Source of the DNA: Polaribacter marinus
GTDB taxonomy: Bacteria; Bacteroidota; Bacteroidia; Flavobacteriales; Flavobacteriaceae
Direction of reading: 5' to 3'
DNA: 64,000 bases
Assembly (NCBI RefSeq): GCF_022662535.1
Contig: NZ_JAKQYM010000007.1
Span: forward strand, 1-64,000
How positions within the stretch are numbered: position 1 is the first letter of the stretch; each line of letters opens with the position of its first letter. The position numbers and the translations under genes are program-made. Shown piece after piece: positions 34,363 to 41,651 of this stretch. The notes below the pieces were generated by a model. The model saw only the letters and a program-made list of their open reading frames with translations, was not told the DNA's origin and did not search any database.

Positions 34363-34881
34363 TTATAAATTTTTAAATCGTTTTAGTATTTCTGTAATAA
34401 TCCAAGTATCTAATTCTTTTAAGAAAGTTTTAGATTCGCCAATAAACTGTCGTTTTGGAATGGTTATGGTTATGCTTGTTTTTTTTGTGAGCGCCATTGC
34501 TTTCCACGTAGTAGCGCCAGTAACTTTAAACATCAACCAAAAGTAGCGTCTGGCTTTTTTGGTAATAGTAATTTTTATAGTACCTCCATTGTTGTGAATT
34601 TCGGCATGTTCTGCATCCGAACCAAAAGTGATGCGTTTCTCATTTTTATCAAACACCTGAATAGAGTTTAATAAGAAGCTAGATTTAACCAGGACGTTTC
34701 GTCCAGGATCTACATCGTTTTTTCGCTTGTCCCAAGCTTCATAGAACTCATCTGTAAAGCCTTGGTTTTGGAAACTATCTTGAAAAAAATTAACTCCAGC
34801 AACTGCAGCATACCGTACTACATCCTTTTTTAAAGTTGTTGCCATTTTTAAAAAGTCTGGTGTTTTGTTAATCTTACCCAT
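34363..34881 (-). CDS. Phage virion morphogenesis protein (Mu gpG-like)
   Basis: 172 residues. Features of the virion-morphogenesis (tail-completion) family: 'FFQDSFQNQGFTDEFYEAWDKRK', 'NVLVKSSFLLNSI' and the C-terminal 'IPKRQFIGESKTFLKELDTWI'. Lies downstream of the gpF-like gene but is separated from it by a hairpin terminator, so its level may be lower or it may have its own promoter. Confidence 0.85.
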   Translation of the reverse strand: MGKINKTPDFLKMATTLKKDVVRYAAVAGVNFFQDSFQNQGFTDEFYEAWDKRKNDVDPGRNVLVKSSFLLNSIQVFDKNEKRITFGSDAEHAEIHNNGGTIKITITKKARRYFWLMFKVTGATTWKAMALTKKTSITITIPKRQFIGESKTFLKELDTWIITEILKRFKNL

Positions 34882-34965
34882 TTTTTATTATATTTGCATA
34901 ACGCTTCTCGACTTTGTTCTTGAACCACGTTAAAAAAGCAAGGGATTTATTTCTTGCTTTTTTTA
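34864..34965 (+). ncRNA. Candidate antisense small RNA: promoter to terminator
   Basis: On the plus strand, against the head operon, TTTG (34864-34867), a 21-base spacer and TATATTTG (34889-34896) make a full-consensus promoter with the same boxes and spacing as the phage early promoter. About 30 bases after the predicted start lies a hairpin AAAAAAGCAAG / CTTGCTTTTTT (34932-34942 / 34953-34963) followed by a T run. The product would be ~60 nt, complementary to the gpF 3' end and the gpF-gpG junction. Confidence 0.45.
34932..34963. terminator. Bidirectional hairpin terminator at the gpF-like stop
   Basis: Perfect 11-base arms AAAAAAGCAAG (34932-34942) and CTTGCTTTTTT (34953-34963). The gpF-like stop codon is inside the loop region. 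T runs occur on both strands, so it can stop the head transcript partway and also the candidate antisense RNA. Confidence 0.75.
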
Positions 34966-36230
34966 ATTTCAGAACGTTTGTATCGTTTTAATTCCTTTCT
35001 ATTCTTGCTTACAATAATTACTTCTTTAATGTTTTCGTAATTGGTTTCAATTCTAAATTTACCTGCTAATTCATTCAAAATAGCTTTTTCAGTTCTAGAG
35101 CTGTTTTGTAAATCAACAACCAGTATTTCTACTTCTTGTTTGTTAGCTTTGGTTAATATGTTTCTTAAACTTTTTCCTTCTGGAGATTTTCTGTCAGCAA
35201 TTTTATTGTTGATTAAATACTCTGGATTTCTCTTTTTATCAATCAGAACATGAGGCGTTAATTTGACATCAACATCAAACTCTTCAGCAATTTTAATAGC
35301 TACTTTATAATTACCAATTAATTCTCTTGGATTTGCATCTGCAAACGGATTTACAAATACTTTGGCTTTGTTTGCTAAATAACGAGCTTTGCCATAAGAG
35401 GCTAATAGTTTAAAGTTTTCAAATGCTTTTTGTACATTTTTCTCATCTCCTGCAGGAAAGGTAAAGTAAGGATGTTTCTGGTTGAATACTTCATTTGATT
35501 TTGCTACATTTAAAGCAAAACCTTTGTCTGGTTGCGTTGTGATTTTTTTATTTGTAACAGCTTCAGTTGTTGGTTTAGTATAGCATCTACAACGCCAACC
35601 ATTTGGAGGATAATGCGTATCCCAAAAAGGATCACTAACTGGTTTAATAATTCCGTGAAGCTTCTCATGATCTTGGCGTACTTTGTCATCATCAACAGTC
35701 ATGTATTTTAGATTTGGAAATATATCTTGATTTTCTTCAAATCCTTTCCATTGTCTAGAAGCTTGAGCAGAACGTTTGGCAGTATGATATTCGGCCTGTA
35801 GATAGTTTCTATTGTATTTTTTATGAACTATATCCACCTTTCTTTTAAATTGGCTGTAAGAACGTATTTTGCCACTCTCATCCACTAAAAAGCTGTTCAT
35901 TTCTGCTAATTGCTGATAAGTTTTAGCTCCAGAGAATCTGTACAAGTTTTGCTTGAGCTCTTGAACTGTTTTAGAATTTGTAGAGTCAAACTTAATCCAA
36001 CTTTTGCCATAACCAGCTGCAGCACCTTTTTCGAGCTCGTTGTAGGTTTTTGTAATTAAGTCTTCAGATAAGTCTGTAGGCTTAAGTTTGCCATTGTGTA
36101 ACTTTTTAGCAATTTTATCAATTAAAGCAGTCCAGGAAGATAAATCTACAGCCTCTGCAATAGGCTCATGATTGCCACAAACATGGACGTTATTGTAGAA
36201 AGCTGTTATTGCTTTTGCGTTGGTGTTAGC
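34947..36230 (-). CDS. Head morphogenesis protein (Mu gpF-like) with C-terminal toxin-like RNase domain; no start codon, read by -1 frameshift from the portal gene
   Basis: The frame is open from the TAA at 36240-36242 to 34947 and contains no ATG, GTG or TTG until TTG 35945, yet the part before that is clearly gpF-like ('ITAFYNNVHVCGNHEP', 'ELEKGAAAGYGKSWIKFDS'). It is the -1 frame relative to the portal gene, and the two frames meet at an A11-G slippery run. Product: ~427 residues fused after portal residue 421 (about 848 in all). The SPP1 gp7/Mu gpF core includes 'PPNGWRCRCY'. The last ~115 residues ('NPEYLINNKIADRKSPEGKS...KQEVEILVVDL...EVIIVSK') look like a CdiA-CT/ColE5-type RNase domain. 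Confidence 0.75.
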   Translation of the reverse strand, partial: ANTNAKAITAFYNNVHVCGNHEPIAEAVDLSSWTALIDKIAKKLHNGKLKPTDLSEDLITKTYNELEKGAAAGYGKSWIKFDSTNSKTVQELKQNLYRFSGAKTYQQLAEMNSFLVDESGKIRSYSQFKRKVDIVHKKYNRNYLQAEYHTAKRSAQASRQWKGFEENQDIFPNLKYMTVDDDKVRQDHEKLHGIIKPVSDPFWDTHYPPNGWRCRCYTKPTTEAVTNKKITTQPDKGFALNVAKSNEVFNQKHPYFTFPAGDEKNVQKAFENFKLLASYGKARYLANKAKVFVNPFADANPRELIGNYKVAIKIAEEFDVDVKLTPHVLIDKKRNPEYLINNKIADRKSPEGKSLRNILTKANKQEVEILVVDLQNSSRTEKAILNELAGKFRIETNYENIKEVIIVSKNRKELKRYKRSEIKKSKK

Positions 36231-37492
36231 TTTTTTTTTTTAAGATCTTCCTCTTCTGATGGTTCTGAAGGTGCTACAACTTTTAAGCCTGTAATTGGCA
36301 TTCCTGTTTTATCGGCTAAAACTTTATAATCTAACATAAAACCTGCATTGGTTAATGCAACTGCTTTATCTATCATAACACCTTTTTCCATTTCTTCGGT
36401 AACATCCCAATCAAACGAAAGGTTTGTTAAAGGAGCATAGAAAGAACTTAGTTTTAAAAGTCTTGGTATTAAATGTTCATTGATAATGTATTGAATGAAG
36501 AGCTTGTCTGATTCGTGCCTATCGTTTGCAACAGTTTCATGCACTTGTGCTTGAGATTTAGAAGCGCCATCATCTGTGGTCATTGTTTGTCCTAACACAC
36601 GCTTAGAGATTTCAGAATTTAATCGACTAATCATTTCATCAAAGACTTTGTGTGCGTCTGTTGTAGGTAGAAAGCCGAATTCGATTTTTTCGTTACCCTG
36701 TAAAACCGCCACATGATTAGAAATCATATCTAAACCCATTTGCAGTAATTCTTCTGCACGCTCTGTTGTCATGTTGTCTGTTGTAATAGACTTTGGAGGA
36801 ATTCCGTATTTTTCGATATAATCTAGCCAAGAACCCATTGCAAGTTTTTTTGCCAGAACTAAAGTTGCCAATTCTGAGAGCATTCCTAAATCGGTGTCTT
36901 TACCAATTTGCAAATAGTAATCTGCTAATACTCCAGATCTGTAATCCCAACCCGTTTCGTCTCCAGGTTCTTTTAAGATTAAACCTTTCTTTGGATTTAC
37001 GTGAGCCATTGGAATAGCTTCTGCTGTAAATAGTTCTAGGTTTTCGTTTACATGGAAAATTTCTAAGACTTTTACGCCATCGAACTTAGACCAAAGGACT
37101 TCTGTAACAAACTCCTCGAACCAAGGACGTTCGAACAATGCTTTTACTTCTGGGACTTCATCACCTGCATTATTAACAAATACAAATTTAGAGCGTAGTA
37201 CTCTGTGGATTCTGCTCTCTACTACAGAAACTAAATGGGCGTCTAGCTTTAAATTTTCTACTAAATCAGAATAAAATAACCAACTTGGGTTTTCTGGATC
37301 TGTTGCTAAAGCAACCGCATTTTTCCAATCTGAAATTGTTTTAGGTTGAAACAATGTTGAAGCTCTTTTAATTTCTGTAAGCTTTAATTTGTTTTTGCTT
37401 TCTGAACGAATAGCGGATTCAACTCTGATTCTGCCATCTGGAACAAAGGCTAAAACTTTATCTATTACTTTATCTGTAAAACTTTTTTTCAT
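36206..37492 (-). CDS. Portal protein (DUF935, Mu gp29-like)
   Basis: 428 residues, the DUF935 portal family. Typical segments: 'DAHLVSVVESRIHRVLRSKF', 'PVEALFERPWFEEFVTEVLW'-like region near residue 120, 'IEKYGIPPKSITTDN', and 'SKSQAQVHETVANDRHESDKLFIQYIINEHLIPRLL' near the C-terminus. It forms the dodecameric DNA gate of the head. The last codons are AAA AAA AAA AAG, then eight more codons to the stop; the A-AAA-AAG in this run is where ribosomes can slip to the gpF frame. Confidence 0.9.
   Translation of the reverse strand: MKKSFTDKVIDKVLAFVPDGRIRVESAIRSESKNKLKLTEIKRASTLFQPKTISDWKNAVALATDPENPSWLFYSDLVENLKLDAHLVSVVESRIHRVLRSKFVFVNNAGDEVPEVKALFERPWFEEFVTEVLWSKFDGVKVLEIFHVNENLELFTAEAIPMAHVNPKKGLILKEPGDETGWDYRSGVLADYYLQIGKDTDLGMLSELATLVLAKKLAMGSWLDYIEKYGIPPKSITTDNMTTERAEELLQMGLDMISNHVAVLQGNEKIEFGFLPTTDAHKVFDEMISRLNSEISKRVLGQTMTTDDGASKSQAQVHETVANDRHESDKLFIQYIINEHLIPRLLKLSSFYAPLTNLSFDWDVTEEMEKGVMIDKAVALTNAGFMLDYKVLADKTGMPITGLKVVAPSEPSEEEDLKKKKLTPTQKQ
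36231..36241 (-). promoter_or_regulatory. Slippery site for -1 frameshifting (portal to gpF)
   Basis: On the minus strand, eleven A then G; in the portal frame the last seven bases read A-AAA-AAG, the dnaX-type heptamer. A purine-rich, Shine-Dalgarno-like AGAGGA lies about 12 bases upstream, as at dnaX. After a -1 slip the next codon is GCT and the gpF frame continues to 34947. An 11-base homopolymer could also be an assembly error. Confidence 0.65.
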
Positions 37493-37497
37493 CTTGT

Positions 37498-37926
37498 TTA
37501 AATATAGAAATCACTATTTTTATTATTACCACTTGTTACTCTTGCAACTTCTTTTCCATCAACAGTAATTAATGGCAAACCGTCTGGCACTTCTTTGCCT
37601 GCTTTTATAGCTTCTAGGGTTTTCATAGCCCATTCCCATTCTTTTACATAATCTGTAGGTACTTTTCTTGCAGCATTTCTCCGTATAAAATCGTATAGCA
37701 CCAATTTAACCAGGATGCGAATAATTAAATAATGACGCTCTGCATCTTCAGCTTCAAAAATGGCATCTACATCAAAACGTCCTTTTAATTTGGTTTTGAT
37801 GATTTCAATATTTTGAAGTTCTAAAGCTTCTAATATTGCAGTTTGAGGTTCTGCGGTTCTTTCTGTAAGAAACTGATCAATAATTTGTGATTGCAGATCT
37901 GCTGCTGTTAAAAATATATATGCCAT
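37498..37926 (-). CDS. Head-tail connector, gp36-like (DUF1320)
   Basis: 142 residues. The DUF1320/Mu gp36 pattern is visible: 'FLTAADLQSQIIDQFL' at the start, an all-helical core 'LQNIEIIKTKLKGRFDVDAIF', and 'HYLIIRILVKLVLYDFIRRNAARKVPTDYVKEWEWAMKTLEAIKAG'. It would sit at the head-tail interface. Located between TerL and portal, 5 bases before the portal start. Confidence 0.85.
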   Translation of the reverse strand: MAYIFLTAADLQSQIIDQFLTERTAEPQTAILEALELQNIEIIKTKLKGRFDVDAIFEAEDAERHYLIIRILVKLVLYDFIRRNAARKVPTDYVKEWEWAMKTLEAIKAGKEVPDGLPLITVDGKEVARVTSGNNKNSDFYI

Positions 37927-37929
37927 GGT

Positions 37930-39447
37930 TTAAAATCTTGTTTTGCGTTTGTATTTTCCAGTTTTTGGCGCTCTATTGTTACGAGCCGAATAAATGTATT
38001 TACTCAATTCTGTAATACATTGTTCGTCTGCATCTGGACTGTCATCATTAGTTCTGTAACCAGGTTCTAATCCCATTAATTGAGAAATACCCACTTTAGT
38101 ATCATTGTGCGCTTTCATCTTTTCATCATAATAGATTCTATTATTCTGATAATATGGATGCATCGTTAACATTCTATCGTACTTCTTAACTTTAGGAATG
38201 TTTACTTTGATGATGTTTAGTTTAATACCAAAAGAGTCTTCTACTTCCGCAATTGTCCGTTGTATTTCATCATTCCAAAATTGCGCTTCAAATCGCCAAT
38301 GCACAATTACATTGTTTGGTAAATTTTGTTGAAATCCACACATCCACACTATTGGAGCAATCATTTTAGAGCGTTTTACAAAACAATCTATTTGCCAAAA
38401 ATTAGTTGTGTGTAAGCCCCAAACTTTCACAGCATTATAATCTGATGTAGCAGAGCCTGCAAAAGCAACATCCCAATGCCCAATGATTATTTTAAAATGA
38501 TCTATTCTAGGACGTTTGCCCCATTGTATCATTTCTTCTTTAAAAATAGTACCTTCAATATGTGGTTCATTGTTAAATTCTGCCAATGCTGCTAAGGTTC
38601 CTATTTCTGCTTCAATATCTTTAAAGTAATTGTCTGGGTACTTTTGATGCCAAGTTGGTTTATAGGTTACAGGATCGTATGCTTTTACGTGATGTACTTT
38701 CCATTTTGGATGACGTTCTTGTAAAACAGTTTGAATCATTACAGGATAGGCTCTGTTATTTGCTTGAATGAATCTTCTATGCGTTCCATCCATTGTAGGA
38801 ATTAAATCACCTTCTATCCATCGAACAATTTCTAGTTGTCTTTTAGGGTTTTTAATAGTGTCTTTAATTTCGATATCATCTGGTACAATATGAGTAGGTC
38901 TTCTAGAACCTACACGTAAACCTCTTACAGATTGCCCTGTTCCTAAAGCCTGACCAATAAAGCCGCCTTTGGTGATAAAGAATCCATCTTCCCAAGAGCC
39001 AGGATTGTGTTGCTCTCCAAAATCTGCAATAATTCTAGTGTTAGCTTCAAATTCGGCTCTAATATCTTCTAATAATTGACCAGCTCTATTGCTATTGTTA
39101 CCAATTAATACCAAGTACATTGGTTCGTCATTTATCCAAAGCCAAAACGGAATAATTATATCATTCCAAACAGATTTAGCTTGCGCTCTTCCCCATTCTG
39201 CAAAACCCTTAAAAGTGGGGTTTCTCTTTACCATATTTGCAAACTCTACATGAAAGTCTGCACATTCTGAAGTAGCATAATGTGGGAAATAATATTCCAC
39301 ACAAAAACGAACGTCTTTTTTAGCACGATTGATTCGTGCTTTCTTTTCGTCTTCGGTTTCAAAAAGGCTAACAGCAGAGCCTGAACTTCTGGCTAGTGCT
39401 AATTTCTTTTTATACCTTTCTATTGCTATTTTATCTGCTGCCTTCAA
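37930..39447 (-). CDS. Terminase large subunit
   Basis: 505 residues. ATPase half: 'WGRAQAKSVWNDIIIPFWLW' takes the place of a Walker A region, and 'RPTHIVPDDIEI' carries Walker B-like acidic residues; nuclease half: 'IIGHWDVAFAGSATSDYNAVKVWG' with the first metal-binding aspartate and 'SPDADEQCITELSKYI' near the end. It packages DNA and cuts it. In Mu-like phages headful packaging starts at the left end and takes host DNA on the right. Confidence 0.9.
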   Translation of the reverse strand: MKAADKIAIERYKKKLALARSSGSAVSLFETEDEKKARINRAKKDVRFCVEYYFPHYATSECADFHVEFANMVKRNPTFKGFAEWGRAQAKSVWNDIIIPFWLWINDEPMYLVLIGNNSNRAGQLLEDIRAEFEANTRIIADFGEQHNPGSWEDGFFITKGGFIGQALGTGQSVRGLRVGSRRPTHIVPDDIEIKDTIKNPKRQLEIVRWIEGDLIPTMDGTHRRFIQANNRAYPVMIQTVLQERHPKWKVHHVKAYDPVTYKPTWHQKYPDNYFKDIEAEIGTLAALAEFNNEPHIEGTIFKEEMIQWGKRPRIDHFKIIIGHWDVAFAGSATSDYNAVKVWGLHTTNFWQIDCFVKRSKMIAPIVWMCGFQQNLPNNVIVHWRFEAQFWNDEIQRTIAEVEDSFGIKLNIIKVNIPKVKKYDRMLTMHPYYQNNRIYYDEKMKAHNDTKVGISQLMGLEPGYRTNDDSPDADEQCITELSKYIYSARNNRAPKTGKYKRKTRF

Positions 39448-39448
39448 A

Positions 39449-39835
39449 TTAATTTTGTTTTTTAGGCGGTTTTGGTGGATTCTCCATTCTAGGAGTCATG
39501 CCTAAAGTCTTTTTTTTAGGCATAAACTTTTCTGTATATCCTTTAATCGGCTTGTCTGAAAACTTATGTGTAATCTTATTCTTTTTAAAATCAAAAAATA
39601 AGTTGTCTATGTATCTCTGGCGAGTTCCAAAACGGTCTTTAATTGTAAAAGGTTGGCCAACTTGGTAAACAGCGCCACGTCTTAAGTAAAAGTTTCCTTT
39701 TTCTACATCTTTTTGATATTTTGGTGCATCTGCCCACCATAATTGAAACATGCGAACCCTATAATACCACCAGTTCTGCAAACGGTTTAAACGGAATTTA
39801 ACCCATGTTTTGAAACTCTTTTTATTTTTACTCAT
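39449..39835 (-). CDS. Head-module protein, unknown (128 residues)
   Basis: Basic protein with an aromatic N-terminal helix ('VKFRLNRLQNWWYYRVRMFQLWW') and a proline-rich tail ('ENPPKPPKKQN'). It overlaps the stop of the small terminase gene by a base and precedes TerL by one base. Unrecognised; a packaging accessory is inferred from position. Confidence 0.6.
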   Translation of the reverse strand: MSKNKKSFKTWVKFRLNRLQNWWYYRVRMFQLWWADAPKYQKDVEKGNFYLRRGAVYQVGQPFTIKDRFGTRQRYIDNLFFDFKKNKITHKFSDKPIKGYTEKFMPKKKTLGMTPRMENPPKPPKKQN

Positions 39836-40329
39836 TATCCTAATTTTGAACTGATTTCTGATAAGTGCTCTTCTTGGAAAGTTAAGAGCTCCATGTATAA
39901 TTTTGGGCTGTAGAGTTGGATTGCCTTAAACAAACTTTCCATAACATCTAAATACACCGCTAAAGAAATTCTGTTTTCTTTATCGAGCGTTAACAATGTT
40001 TTGTTGTATTTAGAAACTTCGTCAGCAATTTCGTTGGCTCGTTTTTGAAGTTGTTTAGTTTCTTCTGTATTGTTTAAGTGCTTAGAATCTTCGATTTCTC
40101 TAATTAAATTAATACGCTCTTCGGTAAGAATGCCTATTAATTTTTTAATTTGTTGAATCTGATTTTTAGTACCATTAAAACGAGCATCTCGCTCTTTTTT
40201 CCAACTATATTTTTTTATCCAATCGCCTATAGTTTTCTCTTGCACACCAACAATGCGTGCAATTTCTTTTTGAAGCTTGAATTGAAAAAACAGCTCCTTA
40301 GCCAAAATTCTTTCTTGTGTCTTTGCCAT
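39835..40329 (-). CDS. Terminase small subunit-like protein
   Basis: 164 residues. N-terminal HTH ('LQKEIARIVGVQEKTIGDWIKKYSWKKERDARF') of the kind found in Mu-type small terminases (Terminase_5/gpNu1-like), followed by a long coiled coil (~residues 55-130) for oligomerisation. First gene of the minus-strand head module, divergent from the protease gene. Confidence 0.75.
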   Translation of the reverse strand: MAKTQERILAKELFFQFKLQKEIARIVGVQEKTIGDWIKKYSWKKERDARFNGTKNQIQQIKKLIGILTEERINLIREIEDSKHLNNTEETKQLQKRANEIADEVSKYNKTLLTLDKENRISLAVYLDVMESLFKAIQLYSPKLYMELLTFQEEHLSEISSKLG

Positions 40330-40476
40330 AATTATGGTACAAAATTGTAGTAATAAAAAGCAATTGCCGAATTAAAAAACGTAGCTACGTGAGATTTGTA
40401 CTTAAAATGGTAGATAATAGTACTTATGCTACTTTTCTAATTTTTCTATGCAATGATTTGCGTGCAATTTTGCTGC
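40330..40476. promoter_or_regulatory. Divergent late control region
   Basis: 147 bases between the divergent late modules. It contains a perfect 12-base palindrome ACGTAGCTACGT (40379-40390) near the middle, and on the plus strand TTTG (40395-40398), 22 bases, TACTTATG (40421-40428, one mismatch to -7). The palindrome is a natural site for a late activator serving both directions. Confidence 0.5.
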
Positions 40477-41631
40477 ATGAAAACGATAAAAGCATTCGGA
40501 TTTTATGCCGCATTTTCAACTATTGAAGCACTAGAAGTGTTAGCAGAAACATATCCTTTAAAACTTTCTATTGAAGCAAAAGGAGATACTGCCAATATTT
40601 CTATTGTTGGTGCTATATATAATTTTCATAACAACTCTCAATGGTTTCGTTCAGAAGTTGAAAAAGTAAAAAAAGATGGTGCAAGGAATGTACACTTATA
40701 TTTAAATACTCCTGGAGGCGATGTTTTTGAAGCGAATGAAATAGGAAATATTATAGAATCTTTTGATGGAGAAGTTACTGGAGAAGGTGGTGCCTTAGTT
40801 GCATCTGCAGGAACCTATATAGCATCTAAATGTAAAACATTTGAAATGCCTTCTAACGGTAAATATATGTATCACAAACCTTTTGGTCGTATTGAAGGAA
40901 ATGAAGACGAAGTTGCTTCAAAATTAGAACTTCTTAAAAGCTTGACTTCTGATTATCGCAAAAATTATGCAGATAAAACTATTCATTCTGAAACTCAAAT
41001 AGAAAAAAACTGGGTTAAAGGAGATGTTTGGCTTTCTGCAGAACAGGCAAAAAAAGAAGGATTTATTACTTCGGTAAAGAAAAAAGTAACGCTATCTGCA
41101 GAGGATGCTACTTTAATAGCTGCTTGTGGCGCACCAAACATCCCAAAAATTAAAAATACTAAAACAGAAATAAAACGTATGGAATTAAGTGTATTAGCTG
41201 TAGAGTTGGGTTTACCAGCAACAGCAACAGAAGCTCAAGTTACGGCTAAACTTAAACAAGTAACTGCTGATGCAGCTAAAGTTCAAGGTTTGGTTCAAGC
41301 AAAAGCTGATCAAGAAAAAGCAGAAAAAGCTGCTAAGGTAAAAGCATTATTAGATGGTGCAGAAAAAGACAAAAAAATAACAGCAGAACAGCGTCCACAA
41401 TGGGAAGTAATTGCTAATGGCAACCTAGAAGCGGCAACCACTGCTATAGGCGCATTAAAATCTATTACAGCAATCTCTGGGGAATTGAATCCAGGAGCAA
41501 CTGCTGCGGCAACTGCAGAACAGGCAAATTGGACGTATGCAGATTACTTGGAAAAGAACCCAGCAGCTTTTGACAAATTGCCAGAAGCAAAACAAACGGC
41601 ATTAGTTGATGCTTATTATCAAGAAAATTAA
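40477..41631 (+). CDS. ClpP-like prohead protease fused to scaffold
   Basis: 384 residues from ATG 40477 (an upstream ATG at 40453 lies within the likely leader). Residues ~30-215 are a ClpP-class serine protease: nucleophile S110 in 'ALVASAGTYIAS' and histidine H133 in 'YMYHKPFG'. Residues ~235-384 are a helical, Ala/Lys-rich scaffold ('MELSVLAVELGLPATATEAQ' onward). An in-frame ATG at 41179 precedes the scaffold and could give a separate scaffold protein, as gene Z does within gene I of Mu. Confidence 0.88.
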   Translation: MKTIKAFGFYAAFSTIEALEVLAETYPLKLSIEAKGDTANISIVGAIYNFHNNSQWFRSEVEKVKKDGARNVHLYLNTPGGDVFEANEIGNIIESFDGEVTGEGGALVASAGTYIASKCKTFEMPSNGKYMYHKPFGRIEGNEDEVASKLELLKSLTSDYRKNYADKTIHSETQIEKNWVKGDVWLSAEQAKKEGFITSVKKKVTLSAEDATLIAACGAPNIPKIKNTKTEIKRMELSVLAVELGLPATATEAQVTAKLKQVTADAAKVQGLVQAKADQEKAEKAAKVKALLDGAEKDKKITAEQRPQWEVIANGNLEAATTAIGALKSITAISGELNPGATAAATAEQANWTYADYLEKNPAAFDKLPEAKQTALVDAYYQEN

Positions 41632-41651
41632 AATTTAGAAAAATAGAAACA

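Noticed and set aside
35943..35945. TTG as the true start of the gpF-like gene
   Set aside because: It would remove about 98 residues that read as a normal gpF N-terminus, so the frameshift (or an assembly error) explains the data better.
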